This document shows positions 23,457 to 33,800 of a DNA stretch of 64,000 nt, piece by piece. The notes under the pieces were generated by a model, which was not told where the DNA came from, searched no databases, and saw only the letters and a list, made by a program, of their open reading frames with translations. Numbering within the stretch: position 1 is the first letter of the stretch; each line of letters begins with the position of its first letter. A program made the position numbers and the translations under genes. The stretch is from Planobispora longispora. GTDB taxonomy: Bacteria; Actinomycetota; Actinomycetes; Streptosporangiales; Streptosporangiaceae. The DNA lies in assembly GCF_016863135.1 (NCBI RefSeq), contig NZ_BOOH01000064.1, forward strand, positions 1 through 64,000, read 5' to 3'.

Positions 23457-25346
23457 GTGAGCCGGGGATCACCCATCATGGAAGAACCCCACCGCCCTCC
23501 CCTGCTCCTGCCACCGATCGACGCCGACCGGCGCCTGCGGGGGCCGTACACCGCCGGGGGCGCCGTCGCCGCGGCGCTGGTCCCGGAGGCCCGGCCCGAG
23601 CTCGTCGCCCGTTACGACATCGAGCTGTGCACCGTGGCCCCCGACCTGCGCGAGCTGGTCCCGGCGCGGCGCCGGTCGATGGCCGCCCGGCTGCCCCGGG
23701 CCGAGCGCATCCTGGTCCACGCGCCTCGGCGGACGCTGCGCATCGCCAACGGCCTGGCCGAGTTCGTCCGCGAGCACCTGTCCGCGACCGGCCCGCGCAC
23801 GCTCGTCGTCACGAACGTCCACGAGGCCGACCCCACCGACCGGGAACTCCTGCGGGTGCTGCGCCGCCGGATCGGCCCGGAGCTGCTCACCGTGGTGACC
23901 ACCGGGCAGGAGCCGTCCGGGGAGGGAGCCGGCGGGAAGCCGGGAGAGGAGCTCAGCCCCGAGGAGCACGACAAGCGCGCCGACGAACTGGAGGCGCGGG
24001 GCTCCATCGGCGCCCGGCTCGGCGCGATCCCCTACCATCGCGAGCACGGGACCGACCCGCGCAAGGCGGTCGAGGCCCTCAGATTCGCGGTCGAGTGGTG
24101 CCTGGACGCCGGATGCCACCACGCGGTGGCGGAGCTGGGTCTGCGCGCGCTCCCGCTGGTCGACCCGGAGACCGACCCGGACCTCTGGTGGCGGTTCCTG
24201 CACAGCACCGCGACCGCGCTCGGCTCGCTGCACCGGGAGGACGAGGCGGAGGCCCTGTTCGACCGTGCCCGGCGGGAGAGCCTCTCCCCCGTCACCCACG
24301 CGGCGGCGGCCTACTCCACCGGCATGCTGAAGGTCCGCCACCACGACCCGGCCCGCCGCGACCTGGACGCGGCACTGGCCTGGGTGAACGAGGCGATCGC
24401 CATCTCCACGCTCCTGCCCGACCCGGGCGAGCGCGCCTTCAAGCTGGGCTTCGACCTCAACGGCCGGGCCCTGATCGAGGTACGGCGCGGCCGCCCCGCC
24501 AAGGCGCTGGAGTTCGTCCAGCGGGCGGTGGAGCTGGCCGACGGCGGACTCCGGCCGGACGAGCACCCGATCCACCGGATGGTGCTCCTGGCCAACCGGG
24601 CGCAGCTCTCCGTCATGCTGGGCGATCCCGAGGGCGCGCTGGCGGACCTGAACCGGGTGATCGACGCCGACCCGGGCTATCCCGACTACTACATCGACCG
24701 CGGCAACCTCCTGTACCGCCTCGGCCGGCCGGCCGAGGCGGTCGCCGACTACGAGACGGCGGTCGAGGTGGGCCCGCCCTTCCCCGAGCCGTACTACAAC
24801 CGGGCCGAGGTCCGCTTCTCCGCCGGAGACTACGCCGGCGCGCTCGCCGACCTGGACCACGCCCTGGAGCTGGACCCGGATTTCGTGGACGCGCTGGCCA
24901 ACCGGGCCGGTCTGCTGGTGGCGCTCGGCGAGTACGGCAGAGCGCGGGCGGACGCGGAGGCGGGGCTCGCACTGGAGGAGGGGAACCCGTACCTGCTGTG
25001 CGCCCTGGGGCAGGTGGAGATGGCGGAGGGGCGCCACGCGCAGGCGCGGGCCGCCTTCGACCGGGCTCTGGAACGCGCCCCCTCGCTCATCGCGGCCTGG
25101 GCCGCCCGGGGCGCGCTGGCGTTCGAGACCGGCGACCCGGCGGGGGCGGCCGAGGACTTCACCCGCGCCCTCGAACCGGGCGCGGATCCGGCGCTGCTGT
25201 TCAACCGGGCGCTGGCGCTGCGCGCGGCGGGGCGACCGGAGGAGGCCGCGGCCGACCTCGCCAGGGCGCTGGAGCTGGACCCCGCGGACGAGGACGCTCA
25301 GCGGGAGTTCGCCGCCCTGCGCGCCGAGATGGACGGGAGGCGATGA
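23457..25346 (+). CDS. TPR-repeat protein with STAND-like N-terminal remnant
   Basis: 629 residues. The first 150 or so (GPYTAGGAVAAALVP, RTLRIANGLAEFVREHLSAT, VVTNVHEADPTDRELLRVL) resemble the NTPase region of STAND regulators but have no P-loop. From about 190 on there are many helical repeats. The last eight or so are clear TPRs (FPEPYYNRAEVRFSAGDYAG, AGALADLDHALELDPDFVDA). TPR arrays bind peptides or partner proteins, and the small basic peptide encoded just upstream is a natural candidate partner. The GTG start has AGGAGATCCG in front. No enzyme motif is seen. Confidence 0.8.
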   Translation: MSRGSPIMEEPHRPPLLLPPIDADRRLRGPYTAGGAVAAALVPEARPELVARYDIELCTVAPDLRELVPARRRSMAARLPRAERILVHAPRRTLRIANGLAEFVREHLSATGPRTLVVTNVHEADPTDRELLRVLRRRIGPELLTVVTTGQEPSGEGAGGKPGEELSPEEHDKRADELEARGSIGARLGAIPYHREHGTDPRKAVEALRFAVEWCLDAGCHHAVAELGLRALPLVDPETDPDLWWRFLHSTATALGSLHREDEAEALFDRARRESLSPVTHAAAAYSTGMLKVRHHDPARRDLDAALAWVNEAIAISTLLPDPGERAFKLGFDLNGRALIEVRRGRPAKALEFVQRAVELADGGLRPDEHPIHRMVLLANRAQLSVMLGDPEGALADLNRVIDADPGYPDYYIDRGNLLYRLGRPAEAVADYETAVEVGPPFPEPYYNRAEVRFSAGDYAGALADLDHALELDPDFVDALANRAGLLVALGEYGRARADAEAGLALEEGNPYLLCALGQVEMAEGRHAQARAAFDRALERAPSLIAAWAARGALAFETGDPAGAAEDFTRALEPGADPALLFNRALALRAAGRPEEAAADLARALELDPADEDAQREFAALRAEMDGRR

Positions 25347-25500
25347 TTCCGGTGCGGAGCCGCGGACCGTCCCCTCGATAGGCACCGCCCGCCCGGTCCT
25401 CGCCCGCCCGCCCGGTCCTCACCCGCCCGGCCTGCCCTCCTCCGCCCGTCCGGCCCTCGTCCGGCTGTGACGGGCTCCGCCTTCCCGTTTCCCGTCCGGC

Positions 25501-28041
25501 TCACGCCGACCGCGCCGGCCGGGGATCATCGGTCCCGGTCGCGTGCAGGAGGGACCGGAGCTGGGGGCGGCCGGAGATTCCCAGCTTGGTGTAGGCGCGG
25601 GCGAGGTTGTTGTTGACGGTGGTGACGGCGAGGCCCAGCCGGGAGGCGATCTCGGCGCTGGTGTGGCGGGCGGCCAGCAGGAGCACCTCGCGCTCGCGGG
25701 GGCTGAGCACGGTGATGAGGCGGGTCGTCTGGAGCAGCGGGGTGCGGGCCCCGGGGACGGCGGCGCGGAGCGCCTCCGCGCGCGCCTCGGCGATCTCGGC
25801 CCGTGCGGTGCGCGCGCGGGCCCGGTGGCGCTGTCCCGCGACGGTGTACGCCTCGGCGGCGTGCAGGTCGTAGCCGAGCGCCCGGAACTCTCCGGCCGCC
25901 CTCTCCAGGTCCGCGGCCCCGTCCGACGCGGCGAGCGCCCGGGCGGCGCGCCCGGCGAGCCCGGCCAGGTCGTGGTCGACGCCGTCCAGCCGGGCCAGGT
26001 CCGGCCGGCCGCCCAGACGTGCGACGTCATAGAGGGCCAGCGCCTCGACGGCGGGGAACCCGGCCGTGCGGGCCAGCTCGGCGGCGCGTTCCGCCGCGGT
26101 GATCGCCCCGGCCACGTCGCCCCCGGCATAGACCGTCCAGGCCCGCCAGGTCTCGATCCACGGCGCGAAGGCCCGGTTGGAGGCGTGCGCCCGGCTGTCG
26201 GCGTCGGCCATGAACAGGTCCGCGTCCGGGTCGCCGCGCAGCGCGCCGACGGCGGCGCGGGCGGCCTGGCAGCAGCGGGCCAGCCGGACGGTGTCGTTGA
26301 CCGCGTACCCGGCGTACGCCTCGGCGAGCAACCGGTGCGCGTCGTGGACGTGGCCGCGGGCCGCGGCCACGAGCCCGCCGAACAGCGACCAGCCGGCCAG
26401 CATCATGGCGGCGCCGACCTCGGTCGCCGCCCGGTACTCGGCCGTGGCGAGAGCCTGCGCCGCCGCCGGGCGCCCGCCGGCCAGCAGACCCAGGACCGCG
26501 GCGACGTTCACTTCGTACGCGCCCCACGGCATCGTGTCGGCGAGCGCGGCGGCGGCCGCGAGACCGCGCTCGTGGGCGGGGCCGGCCTCCTCGACGCGTC
26601 CGAGGAACCCGGCGGCGGCCGCGGCCGTCGAGGCGGCCCACATGACGGCCCCGGGCTCGGCCGCCGGGTCCTCCAGGACGCCGCGGGCGACGCGGGCGCC
26701 CTCGGCGCAGCGGCCGTCGAAGCACATCAGCCACGACCTCGACGCCCGCGCCGTGGGATGGTCGCCCCGGCCGTCCAGCACGGACAGCGCCGCCTCGATG
26801 TCGCCGGTGCCCCAGTAGAGGGTCTTCGCCCGGGTCACGGCCCAGGAGATCTCGTCGCCGGCCTCGGCCGTCGGCGCGACGGGCAGGACCTCGACGGCGT
26901 CCTCGGTGCGTCCCTGGAGAGTGAGGATCTCGGCCAGCAGCCGGTCGGCCCGCTGTCCCGGCGCGGCCGCGCACCAGGCGCGGGCCAGGCGCTCGGCGAG
27001 CTGGAGATCCGCGTACGCGACCGCCAGCCACACCCCGGCCGGGAGCAGGTCGGGCCGGGTGACGACGCCGCCCTCGACCTGCCAGACGACGGCCTGCAAC
27101 GTGTCGTGACGCCGGCGCAGCGGGGTGGACAGGAGCGCCTCCGCCAACGCCCGGTAGGCGCGCCTGGCCCGGGTGACCGTCAGCCGGGACCTCAGCACCT
27201 CGCCGTAGAGCGGATGGTCGAAGCGCGCCTGGTGACGCTCGCCCGACCGCTCCACCACGATGACGCCGCTGTCCTCCGCCCGCGTCACGACGGCGAGCCC
27301 GGCCACGTGCTCCAGGAGCGCGAGCGGCAGCGGCTCGCCGCAGGCCACCAGCTCGGCGACCCACCGGCTCTCCGGGTCGAGCCTGGCCAACCGCGAGGTG
27401 ATCAGCTCCGTGAGGCCGCCCAGCTGCCCGCCGTACAGCAGCTCGCGCAGGGCCAGCGGGTTGCCGTTCGCCAGCCGGCGCAGGCGTCGCCGGGCGGGGG
27501 CGTCCAGGCCGCCGCCGCGGGTGTGGTCGATCAGTCTGTCGATGATCTCCTGCGGCAGCGGGGGCACCTCGATCCGGACCCCGCGGCCGTCGGCGACCAG
27601 CCGGGCCGGCGCGTCGGCGACCGGCGCGTCCGACCGGGCGGTCATGACGAGGAAGGCGAGCCGGTCCGCGGCCAGGTGCGCGACCAGCGTGGCGGAGGCG
27701 TCGTCGAGCAGGTGGGCGTCGTCGACGACGATCACCGTCCGGCTCCGGCCGTCCCGGCGGCGCAGGCTCCGCGCGGTCGCCCGGATCACCTCCACGGAGC
27801 CGCCGGGCCCGGCGCCGTCGGGCAGGAGCGGGGCGGCCGCGCCGAACGGGATGGCGGCGGCGGCCCGGGTCGCGGTGATCCACAGAGGGCTCGCACCGCC
27901 CAGGCCGTCCACGGCCTCCCGGACCAGGCGGGTCTTCCCTATCCCGGCCGGTCCGCTGACCAGCACGACGTCCACGCCGGACCCGGTGAAGGCGGAGCGG
28001 ATCTCCGACAACTCCGCCTGGCGTCCCTCGAAGGGCCACAT
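25501..28041 (-). CDS. LAL-type LuxR regulator (AAA ATPase plus HTH)
   Basis: 846 residues. An N-terminal ATPase has Walker A SGPAGIGKTR (about 30-40) and Walker B VIVVDDAHLLDD. The middle is helical, with TPR-like repeats. A C-terminal LuxR HTH follows (LSPREREVLLLAARHTSAEI, ASRLGLAVTTVNNNLARAYT, KLGISGRPQL). Large regulators of this type often activate secondary-metabolite clusters. It is 71 bases downstream of the ATP-grasp gene on the same strand, at the left edge of the peptide cluster. The start ATG (MWPFEGRQ) has GAGGAGG 6 bases ahead. Confidence 0.9.
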   Translation of the reverse strand: MWPFEGRQAELSEIRSAFTGSGVDVVLVSGPAGIGKTRLVREAVDGLGGASPLWITATRAAAAIPFGAAAPLLPDGAGPGGSVEVIRATARSLRRRDGRSRTVIVVDDAHLLDDASATLVAHLAADRLAFLVMTARSDAPVADAPARLVADGRGVRIEVPPLPQEIIDRLIDHTRGGGLDAPARRRLRRLANGNPLALRELLYGGQLGGLTELITSRLARLDPESRWVAELVACGEPLPLALLEHVAGLAVVTRAEDSGVIVVERSGERHQARFDHPLYGEVLRSRLTVTRARRAYRALAEALLSTPLRRRHDTLQAVVWQVEGGVVTRPDLLPAGVWLAVAYADLQLAERLARAWCAAAPGQRADRLLAEILTLQGRTEDAVEVLPVAPTAEAGDEISWAVTRAKTLYWGTGDIEAALSVLDGRGDHPTARASRSWLMCFDGRCAEGARVARGVLEDPAAEPGAVMWAASTAAAAAGFLGRVEEAGPAHERGLAAAAALADTMPWGAYEVNVAAVLGLLAGGRPAAAQALATAEYRAATEVGAAMMLAGWSLFGGLVAAARGHVHDAHRLLAEAYAGYAVNDTVRLARCCQAARAAVGALRGDPDADLFMADADSRAHASNRAFAPWIETWRAWTVYAGGDVAGAITAAERAAELARTAGFPAVEALALYDVARLGGRPDLARLDGVDHDLAGLAGRAARALAASDGAADLERAAGEFRALGYDLHAAEAYTVAGQRHRARARTARAEIAEARAEALRAAVPGARTPLLQTTRLITVLSPREREVLLLAARHTSAEIASRLGLAVTTVNNNLARAYTKLGISGRPQLRSLLHATGTDDPRPARSA

Positions 28042-28111
28042 CCGAAGCCTCCTCACACACCACCACGCGGAATTCGCCGTACGGCGCCCGGTGGATGGAG
28101 CGCGAGGCCGC

Positions 28112-29281
28112 TCACTCCCGGCCGGTCAGGAAGGACAGCAGGTCGAAGCGTCCGGACGGGGGCCGGGGCGCGGCGGGCAGGTGCGCGCGGTGCAGGTCGC
28201 ACAACATGCGGGCCACGGCCGCGGTGACGGCGGTCGTACCGGCCTTCGCCTCCATCCAGCGCCAGTCCCCGTCGGGGTCCATCTCCAGGAAGACCGGTTC
28301 GCCGTCCCGCATGAGGAAGTCGAAGGCGCAGTAGCGCAGCGACGCCGCCGCCGCCAGCGCCCGGGCGGCGCGGACGACGCCGGGCGGCGGGTCCACCGCG
28401 TGCACGGAGACCCGGTCCTCACGCACCCAGAGGTCGTCGGGCGCGGTCTTGACGACCCGGAAGCCGTAGACCTCCCCCGCCACGCAGTGCACGCGCAGTT
28501 CGGCCTCGTGCTCGACGTATTCCTGCACCAGGACCGGCGGGCCGGGCCGGGGCGGAGGGACCGGCCCGGAGGCGGGGTCGCCGCGGGCGACGAGCACCGG
28601 GAACACGCCGGTCAGCGTCCCGGGCGCCGCTTCCACGAAGTGCCGGTGCGCCGCTTTGATCACCAGCCGGGAGCCGCGGAGCTCTCCGCCCGCCCGGCGG
28701 GGATCGGTGGTCAGCAGCGTCGCCGGCACCGCGACTCCGGACGCCGCGGCGAGGCGGAGCTGCGCCGGCGCCCGCAGGCGGGGAGCGCGGAGGCTGACGG
28801 CCGCGACCTCGCAGAGCTGGTCGGCCGCGGACTCCCAGGACTCGCGGAGGAACAGGTCGCGCGCGGGCTCCCCGCCGCCCTCGATGGCGCGCGCGGAGAA
28901 GTGCCGCGGCCACACCACGGTGGGCCGCAGCCGGCGGCCGTCCACGCGCACGACGCCCCGGAGGGGGTCCACCTGGAGGTCGGCGCCGTCGATCCCGTCG
29001 GCGTCGACGCGTACGGCCGGCACCCCCACCCTGCCGAGCAGCTCCGCCACGGCGCGGAACTCACCGTCCCCGGAGCGGCTGACGAGCAGGACGGCGGGTG
29101 ACGGCGCGCGTCCGCCGGGAGATTCCGCCCGGCGCGGCGCGGACCCCGCCGGCGGCCCCGCGCCGGGTGCGTGCGACCGCAGGTCGAGCACGTAGCGGGG
29201 ACTCGACAGCTGGTCGAGGAACGCCGCGGCGCCGTCCGGGGTGGTCTGCCGGACGCCGGCGCCGCTCCGGCCGCCTTCCAC
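28112..29281 (-). CDS. ATP-grasp ligase of the RiPP (graspetide, MvdD/TgmB) type
   Basis: About 389 residues. After an extension of roughly 45-50 residues with AAAFLDQLSSPRYVLDLRSH, the ATP-grasp fold begins at AVLLVSRSGDGEF. ATP-binding blocks are RLVIKAAHRHF, VLVQEYVEHEAELRVHCV and YCAFDFLMRDGEPVFLEMDP followed by DGDWRWMEAKAG, the counterpart of the FLEINPNGQWLWIE end of graspetide ligases. Such enzymes join acidic side chains to Ser/Thr/Lys in a precursor peptide by ester or amide bonds. The start is uncertain: GTG with GGGAG is used, but a TTG overlapping the GAF stop would add 17 residues. It is the last gene of the cyclase-subtilase-GAF operon. Confidence 0.8.
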   Translation of the reverse strand: MEGGRSGAGVRQTTPDGAAAFLDQLSSPRYVLDLRSHAPGAGPPAGSAPRRAESPGGRAPSPAVLLVSRSGDGEFRAVAELLGRVGVPAVRVDADGIDGADLQVDPLRGVVRVDGRRLRPTVVWPRHFSARAIEGGGEPARDLFLRESWESAADQLCEVAAVSLRAPRLRAPAQLRLAAASGVAVPATLLTTDPRRAGGELRGSRLVIKAAHRHFVEAAPGTLTGVFPVLVARGDPASGPVPPPRPGPPVLVQEYVEHEAELRVHCVAGEVYGFRVVKTAPDDLWVREDRVSVHAVDPPPGVVRAARALAAAASLRYCAFDFLMRDGEPVFLEMDPDGDWRWMEAKAGTTAVTAAVARMLCDLHRAHLPAAPRPPSGRFDLLSFLTGRE

Positions 29282-29318
29282 GCCGCTCCCGATCGGGCGG
29301 GCGCCGCCGGTCGCGGCG

Positions 29319-29978
29319 CTAGGGAGCGGCAAGGTAGACCTCTTCCGCCGCCAGGAGCTCGTCGGCGGTGACCAGCAGCCGGCGCGCGGTCGCCGCGGCC
29401 GAGCCGGCCCCGCCCAGCCGTTGCGCCACCCGGTGCAGCAGAGCCAGGTCCTCGCCGCCGGCCGCCGGCCGCGGCCGGTCCCCGCCGCCCCACCGCACCT
29501 GGACGAGCAGTTCCAGCGCGAGGGCGACCTCGGTGGCGAGCAGCGCGAGCAGGTCGACGTCCCCCAGGTCGCCGCGCGGTCGGAGGCCGCGGTCCAGCAC
29601 CTCGACGACCCCGATGCACTCCCCGTCCTTGATCAACGGGGCGGCCATGATGCTGCGCGGCACGTAGCCGGTCGACTCCGCGGCCCCGCGGGCGAACTGC
29701 TCGCTCTGACGCACGTCGTCGACCAGGAGCGGCTGGCCGCACATGGCCACCCACCCGGCGATGCCGGTGCCGCCGGGGAAGCGCGTGCCCACGAGCACCC
29801 CCTCGCCCTCGCCCGCGACCGCCTCGAAGACCAGCTCGCCCGTCCCGCGGTCGACGAGGAAGACCGACGCCGCCGCGGCGCCGAAGACGCGGCAGGCCAC
29901 CTCCACGATCGACTGGAGCAGCCGGCGCTGCGTGACGTCCGGTTCCACCGGCCCGTCCGCCTCCGATGTGTCAAACAC
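29319..29978 (-). CDS. GAF-domain protein in the peptide cluster
   Basis: 219 residues. One GAF domain (about 18-165: RRLLQSIVEVACRVFGAAAA, FPGGTGIAGWVAMCGQPLLV, YVPRSIMAAPLIKDGECIGV) is followed by a helical tail of about 50 residues. There is no output domain. GAF domains bind small molecules or act as protein-protein modules. Its GTG start overlaps the subtilase stop by 8 bases, and the ATP-grasp gene follows closely, so the three are tightly coupled and may work as one complex. The role in peptide maturation or sensing is inference. Confidence 0.8.
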   Translation of the reverse strand: MFDTSEADGPVEPDVTQRRLLQSIVEVACRVFGAAAASVFLVDRGTGELVFEAVAGEGEGVLVGTRFPGGTGIAGWVAMCGQPLLVDDVRQSEQFARGAAESTGYVPRSIMAAPLIKDGECIGVVEVLDRGLRPRGDLGDVDLLALLATEVALALELLVQVRWGGGDRPRPAAGGEDLALLHRVAQRLGGAGSAAATARRLLVTADELLAAEEVYLAAP

Positions 29979-30897
29979 TGATGTCTCCCTCTCTCCTGGC
30001 GTCTCTCCCGGCGACGTTCTTGGCCGCCAGGTAGAGCACGGACTTGAGCTGGAACGGGGTGAGCGACCGGTGCTTGCTCAGGATGAGGGAGCAGATACCG
30101 GCGATGTGCGGGGTGGCGAAGCTGTTGCCGGTGCTCAGGATCTCCCCGCCGCCCGGCCAGGCCACGCGGACCCGCAGGCCGCGGGCGTAGAACTCCACCG
30201 GCGGTGACGGGTTGTAGTAGAACGTCATCGGGTCGCTCTCGTCATGGCTGGCGACGGAGATGACCGACGAGAAGAGCCAGGGGAAACTCCGCACCGGCAT
30301 GTTGTGCGCGGACGCGACCAGCGCGCAGCGGCGGAAGTAGGCGCGGTCGGCCAGCTCCTGCAGGGCGGGACGGAACCGCGTCTTCGTCGTCGACAGGCTC
30401 ATGTTGATGACGTCGTAGCCCTGCTCGACGGCCCACTCCAGGCCGGTGAGCAGGACCTCCCCGGTGCCGTGCCGGCCCTCGGTGAGGACCCGGACCGAGG
30501 TCAGGGAGACGCCGGGGGCGATCGACCTGATCACACCGGCGCACGCCGTCCCGTGACCGGCGACGTCGTACGGCTCCGTCTCGACCACGGCGAGCCCGCC
30601 GCGCGCGCCGGCCGCGACCTCGAACGCGCCGTCGAGGCCGCCCACCAGGGGGTGCGCGCCGTCGACACCGCTGTCGAGCACGCATACGCGCAGGCCGGAA
30701 CCGTCGGCTCCGCCCCACGCCCACTCGGGGGTCACCCGGGCCAGCGGGGTCACGTCGAACCGCTCGTGCGGCCGGTCGGCGGTGGGCGCGCCCCAGGCGG
30801 GCACGCCGGGGAAGTGGCTGCGCGGCGGGCGCCGCCAGGGAGGCGCGTCGGTCGTCCCCGTCGGTTCAGGCGTCCTCGTCGGTTCAGGCGCCGCCAT
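29971..30897 (-). CDS. Subtilisin-family (S8) serine peptidase
   Basis: 308 residues without signal peptide or long prodomain, so probably cytoplasmic. The triad is D75 (VLDSGVDGAH), H115 (GHGTACAG) and S259 (GNSFATPHIAG), with oxyanion N199 (SAHNMP). INMSLST is the conserved substrate strand. Intracellular subtilases in RiPP clusters cut leader peptides (PatA/PatG and similar are precedents). A Pro/Thr-rich N-terminal 35 residues precede the domain. It overlaps the upstream regulator gene by 14 bases and the GAF gene by 8. Confidence 0.9.
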   Translation of the reverse strand: MAAPEPTRTPEPTGTTDAPPWRRPPRSHFPGVPAWGAPTADRPHERFDVTPLARVTPEWAWGGADGSGLRVCVLDSGVDGAHPLVGGLDGAFEVAAGARGGLAVVETEPYDVAGHGTACAGVIRSIAPGVSLTSVRVLTEGRHGTGEVLLTGLEWAVEQGYDVINMSLSTTKTRFRPALQELADRAYFRRCALVASAHNMPVRSFPWLFSSVISVASHDESDPMTFYYNPSPPVEFYARGLRVRVAWPGGGEILSTGNSFATPHIAGICSLILSKHRSLTPFQLKSVLYLAAKNVAGRDARREGDISV

Positions 30898-33800
30898 CGA
30901 TCCACCTCTCGACCCGGGCGGCCAGCAACGCGGCGCCCTTCGCCGCGTACCGCCCGGCCGCGCGGCGCGCGGCGTCCGCCGACTCGCCGGGCAGTCCGGC
31001 CGCCCGCAGCACGACCGCGGCGTCGAAGAGCGCCTCCCCGGCGAGGCGCGGGTCGTCGACCGGCCCGCTCAGCTCGCGGGCCTCCGTGACCGCCGCGACG
31101 GCCTCGTCGTGACGTCCGTACGCCGAGGCGATCCGGCCCCGGAGGGAGGCGGTGGTGATGCGCGTGCGCAGGCTCGGGCCGGCGGCGCGCCGTACCAGCC
31201 GGTCCAGGGCCGCGGCGGCCTCGCCGGTCCTGCCCTGGTGGAAGAGCTCCCGGGCGGCGGCGGCCTCCGCCGCGTCGGCGTCCGGGGCACGGGGCGCCGC
31301 CCGCAGGGCCGCCGCCGCCCGCCGGAAGAGCGTCTCGGCCCTGTCGTGGGCGCCCGCCAGCGATTCCACGACGCCGGACATCTCCAGCACCGCGGCGTCC
31401 GCCAGGTCGAGGTGGAGGTCGCCCGCGTGGTCGCGCGCCGTGCCCAGCGTACGGCGGGCGTCGTCGACCCGGCCGGCCAGCGCCGTCAGATACGCCTCGG
31501 TCACGAGCACCGGGACCAGGAGCGCCCGGTTGGCGGCGAAGCGCGCCGACAGCGCGGCGCACAGCTCCAGCCCCCCGCCGAGGTGGCCCGGCGTCCACTT
31601 GGCGACCTCGCAGACCGCGCAGAGCAGCCGGTCCTCCTCGTAGCGATCCCGCATGGCGCGGGCTCTGGCCAGCGCGCGCCGCAGGGACGCGTCGGCGGCC
31701 GCCCGCTCCCCGGCCAGGTGCAGGTAGGCCTGGAGCTGGTGGTACCTGCACCAGCTCAGGTCGTCGTCCGCCTCGTCGCGCAGTTCCGCGGCGAGCCGGT
31801 CGGCGTCGGCCTGGATCGCCTCCGGCGGCCTCAGCCCGAGCCGGAGCGCGACCACGGACCGCTGGATCGCGCAGGTGACCCGCGTGCGGCGGTCGGCGCC
31901 GTCCGCGGACTCCTCCGCCGCCAGCACGGCCAGGCACCGGTCGGCGTCCCACATCCCCAGCCAGGCGTCGCAGACGTGCAGCGCGACGGCCAGGCGGCGG
32001 GGGTCGCCGGCGGCCAGGAGCCCGCGCCCGCGCTCCAGCAGGGCCGCGGCGGCGGGGAGGTCCTTGCGCCGCAGCGCCCGCTCGCCCTCGCCGATCAGCA
32101 CGTCGGCGGCGTGCGGAGCCAGGTCGGGCAGCCGCGCGTCGCCGGGGAGGAGATCGCGCTGCAGGTGGCAGGCGGCCTCCACGTGGCAGGCGAAGGCCAG
32201 GCGGTCCTCCCCGTCCCGCCGCAGCCCGCGGGCGAGGAACAGGTGCCTGCGCCTGCGGTGGGTCTTGGGGGTCCGCGCGTAGGCGGTGTCACGCAGCAGC
32301 GACTGCCGGAACCGCAGGCTCCCCCGGTCGACGCGCTGGATGATCCGCCGTCTGATGAGCCTGGTCACCACGTCCGGCACCGAGACGTCGGCGCCTTCGT
32401 CGCCGGCCATGGCCCGCAGCGTGTCGCCGGAGAAGTCGCGCCCGATCACCGCGGCCATCTCCACCAGCTCCCGCTCGTCGTCCGGGAGCTGGTCCAGGCG
32501 GGCGCCGAGCAGCGCGTGGACGGTGGGCGGGATCCGCGTGCCGGACGCGGCGCCGGTCAAACCGGACGCGGTGCCGGTCAAACCGGACGCGGTGCCGGCG
32601 AACAGGTCCAGCATCAGCTCGGCGAAGAGCGGATTGCCGTCGCATTCGGCCGCGATCCGCTCGTGGGCGTCCCGGCTCGCATGGGACTGCACCTCGGCGC
32701 GCGCGGCCAGCTCGCCGACCAGCCTGGCGCTCTCCTCCGGGGTCAGGGGCCCCAGTTCGAGCGTCGAGACGCACGGCTTCCCGCCGCCCCAGGCCGGGCG
32801 GGTCTCCAGCAGTTCGGTGCGGGCGACGCACAGCAGCAGCACGGGCACGTCGACCAGCCAGGTCGCGATGTCGTCGATCAGGTCCAGGAGGGTTTCCTCG
32901 GCCCGGTGCAGGTCGTCCCAGACCATGATCACCGGCCGTTCCCCGCCGAGCTCCTCCAGGAGATGTCTGACGGCCCAGGAGATCTCCTCGACACCCGCCG
33001 GGTCGCCGGCGGTCATGACGGCCTCGAGGGTGCGGATCGCCCGCGGGCCGGCCTCGGAGTCGAGGCGGTCCGGCCCGGTGAGCTCGCTCCAGCCCTCGCG
33101 GAGCATGTCGGCGAGCGGCGCGTAGGTGATGCCCCGGCCGTAGGCGGAGCACCGTCCCCGCATGACGACGGCCGCCCCGTCGGCGAGCGTGCCGAGGAAC
33201 TCCCCGACCAGGCGGGTCTTGCCGATCCCGGGCACGCCGAGCACGGTGACCAGGCACACCTGGCCGCGGTCCGTCACCCGCCGCAGGCTGTGACGCAGCT
33301 CGCCGAGCTCGCCGTCGCGGCCGACCAGCGGCGCGCCCGGCGTCCCGGGACCGCCGTCCTCATCCGGCACGGGGCCGGTGACCCGCCACGCGGGCACGGC
33401 GACGGCCTTGCCCTTGAGCCGCACCGGCGGCACGGGCTCGATGCCCACGTGGCCCCGGACGACGGCCGCGGTCTGCTCCCCGATCAGGATCTCCCCCGGC
33501 CGGGCGGCTCCCTGGAGCCTGCTCGCGGTGTTGACGGCGTCCCCGACGACCCGGAAGTCGCCGTCCGGCGCGGTGATCACCATGACCTCGCCCGTGCACA
33601 GGCCGCACCGGGCCTCCAGCCGTACACCGTGGCTCGCGGTGACGTCGGCGTCGAGGGCGTGGAGCGCGTCGAGCGCCCCGGCGGCGGCCCGTACCGCGCG
33701 CACGGCGTCGTCCTCCCGGGTCGCGGACGCGCCGAAGACCGCCATGACCGCGTCGCCGATGAATTTCTCCACCGCGCCGCCGTGCTCGCCGATGGCGGAC

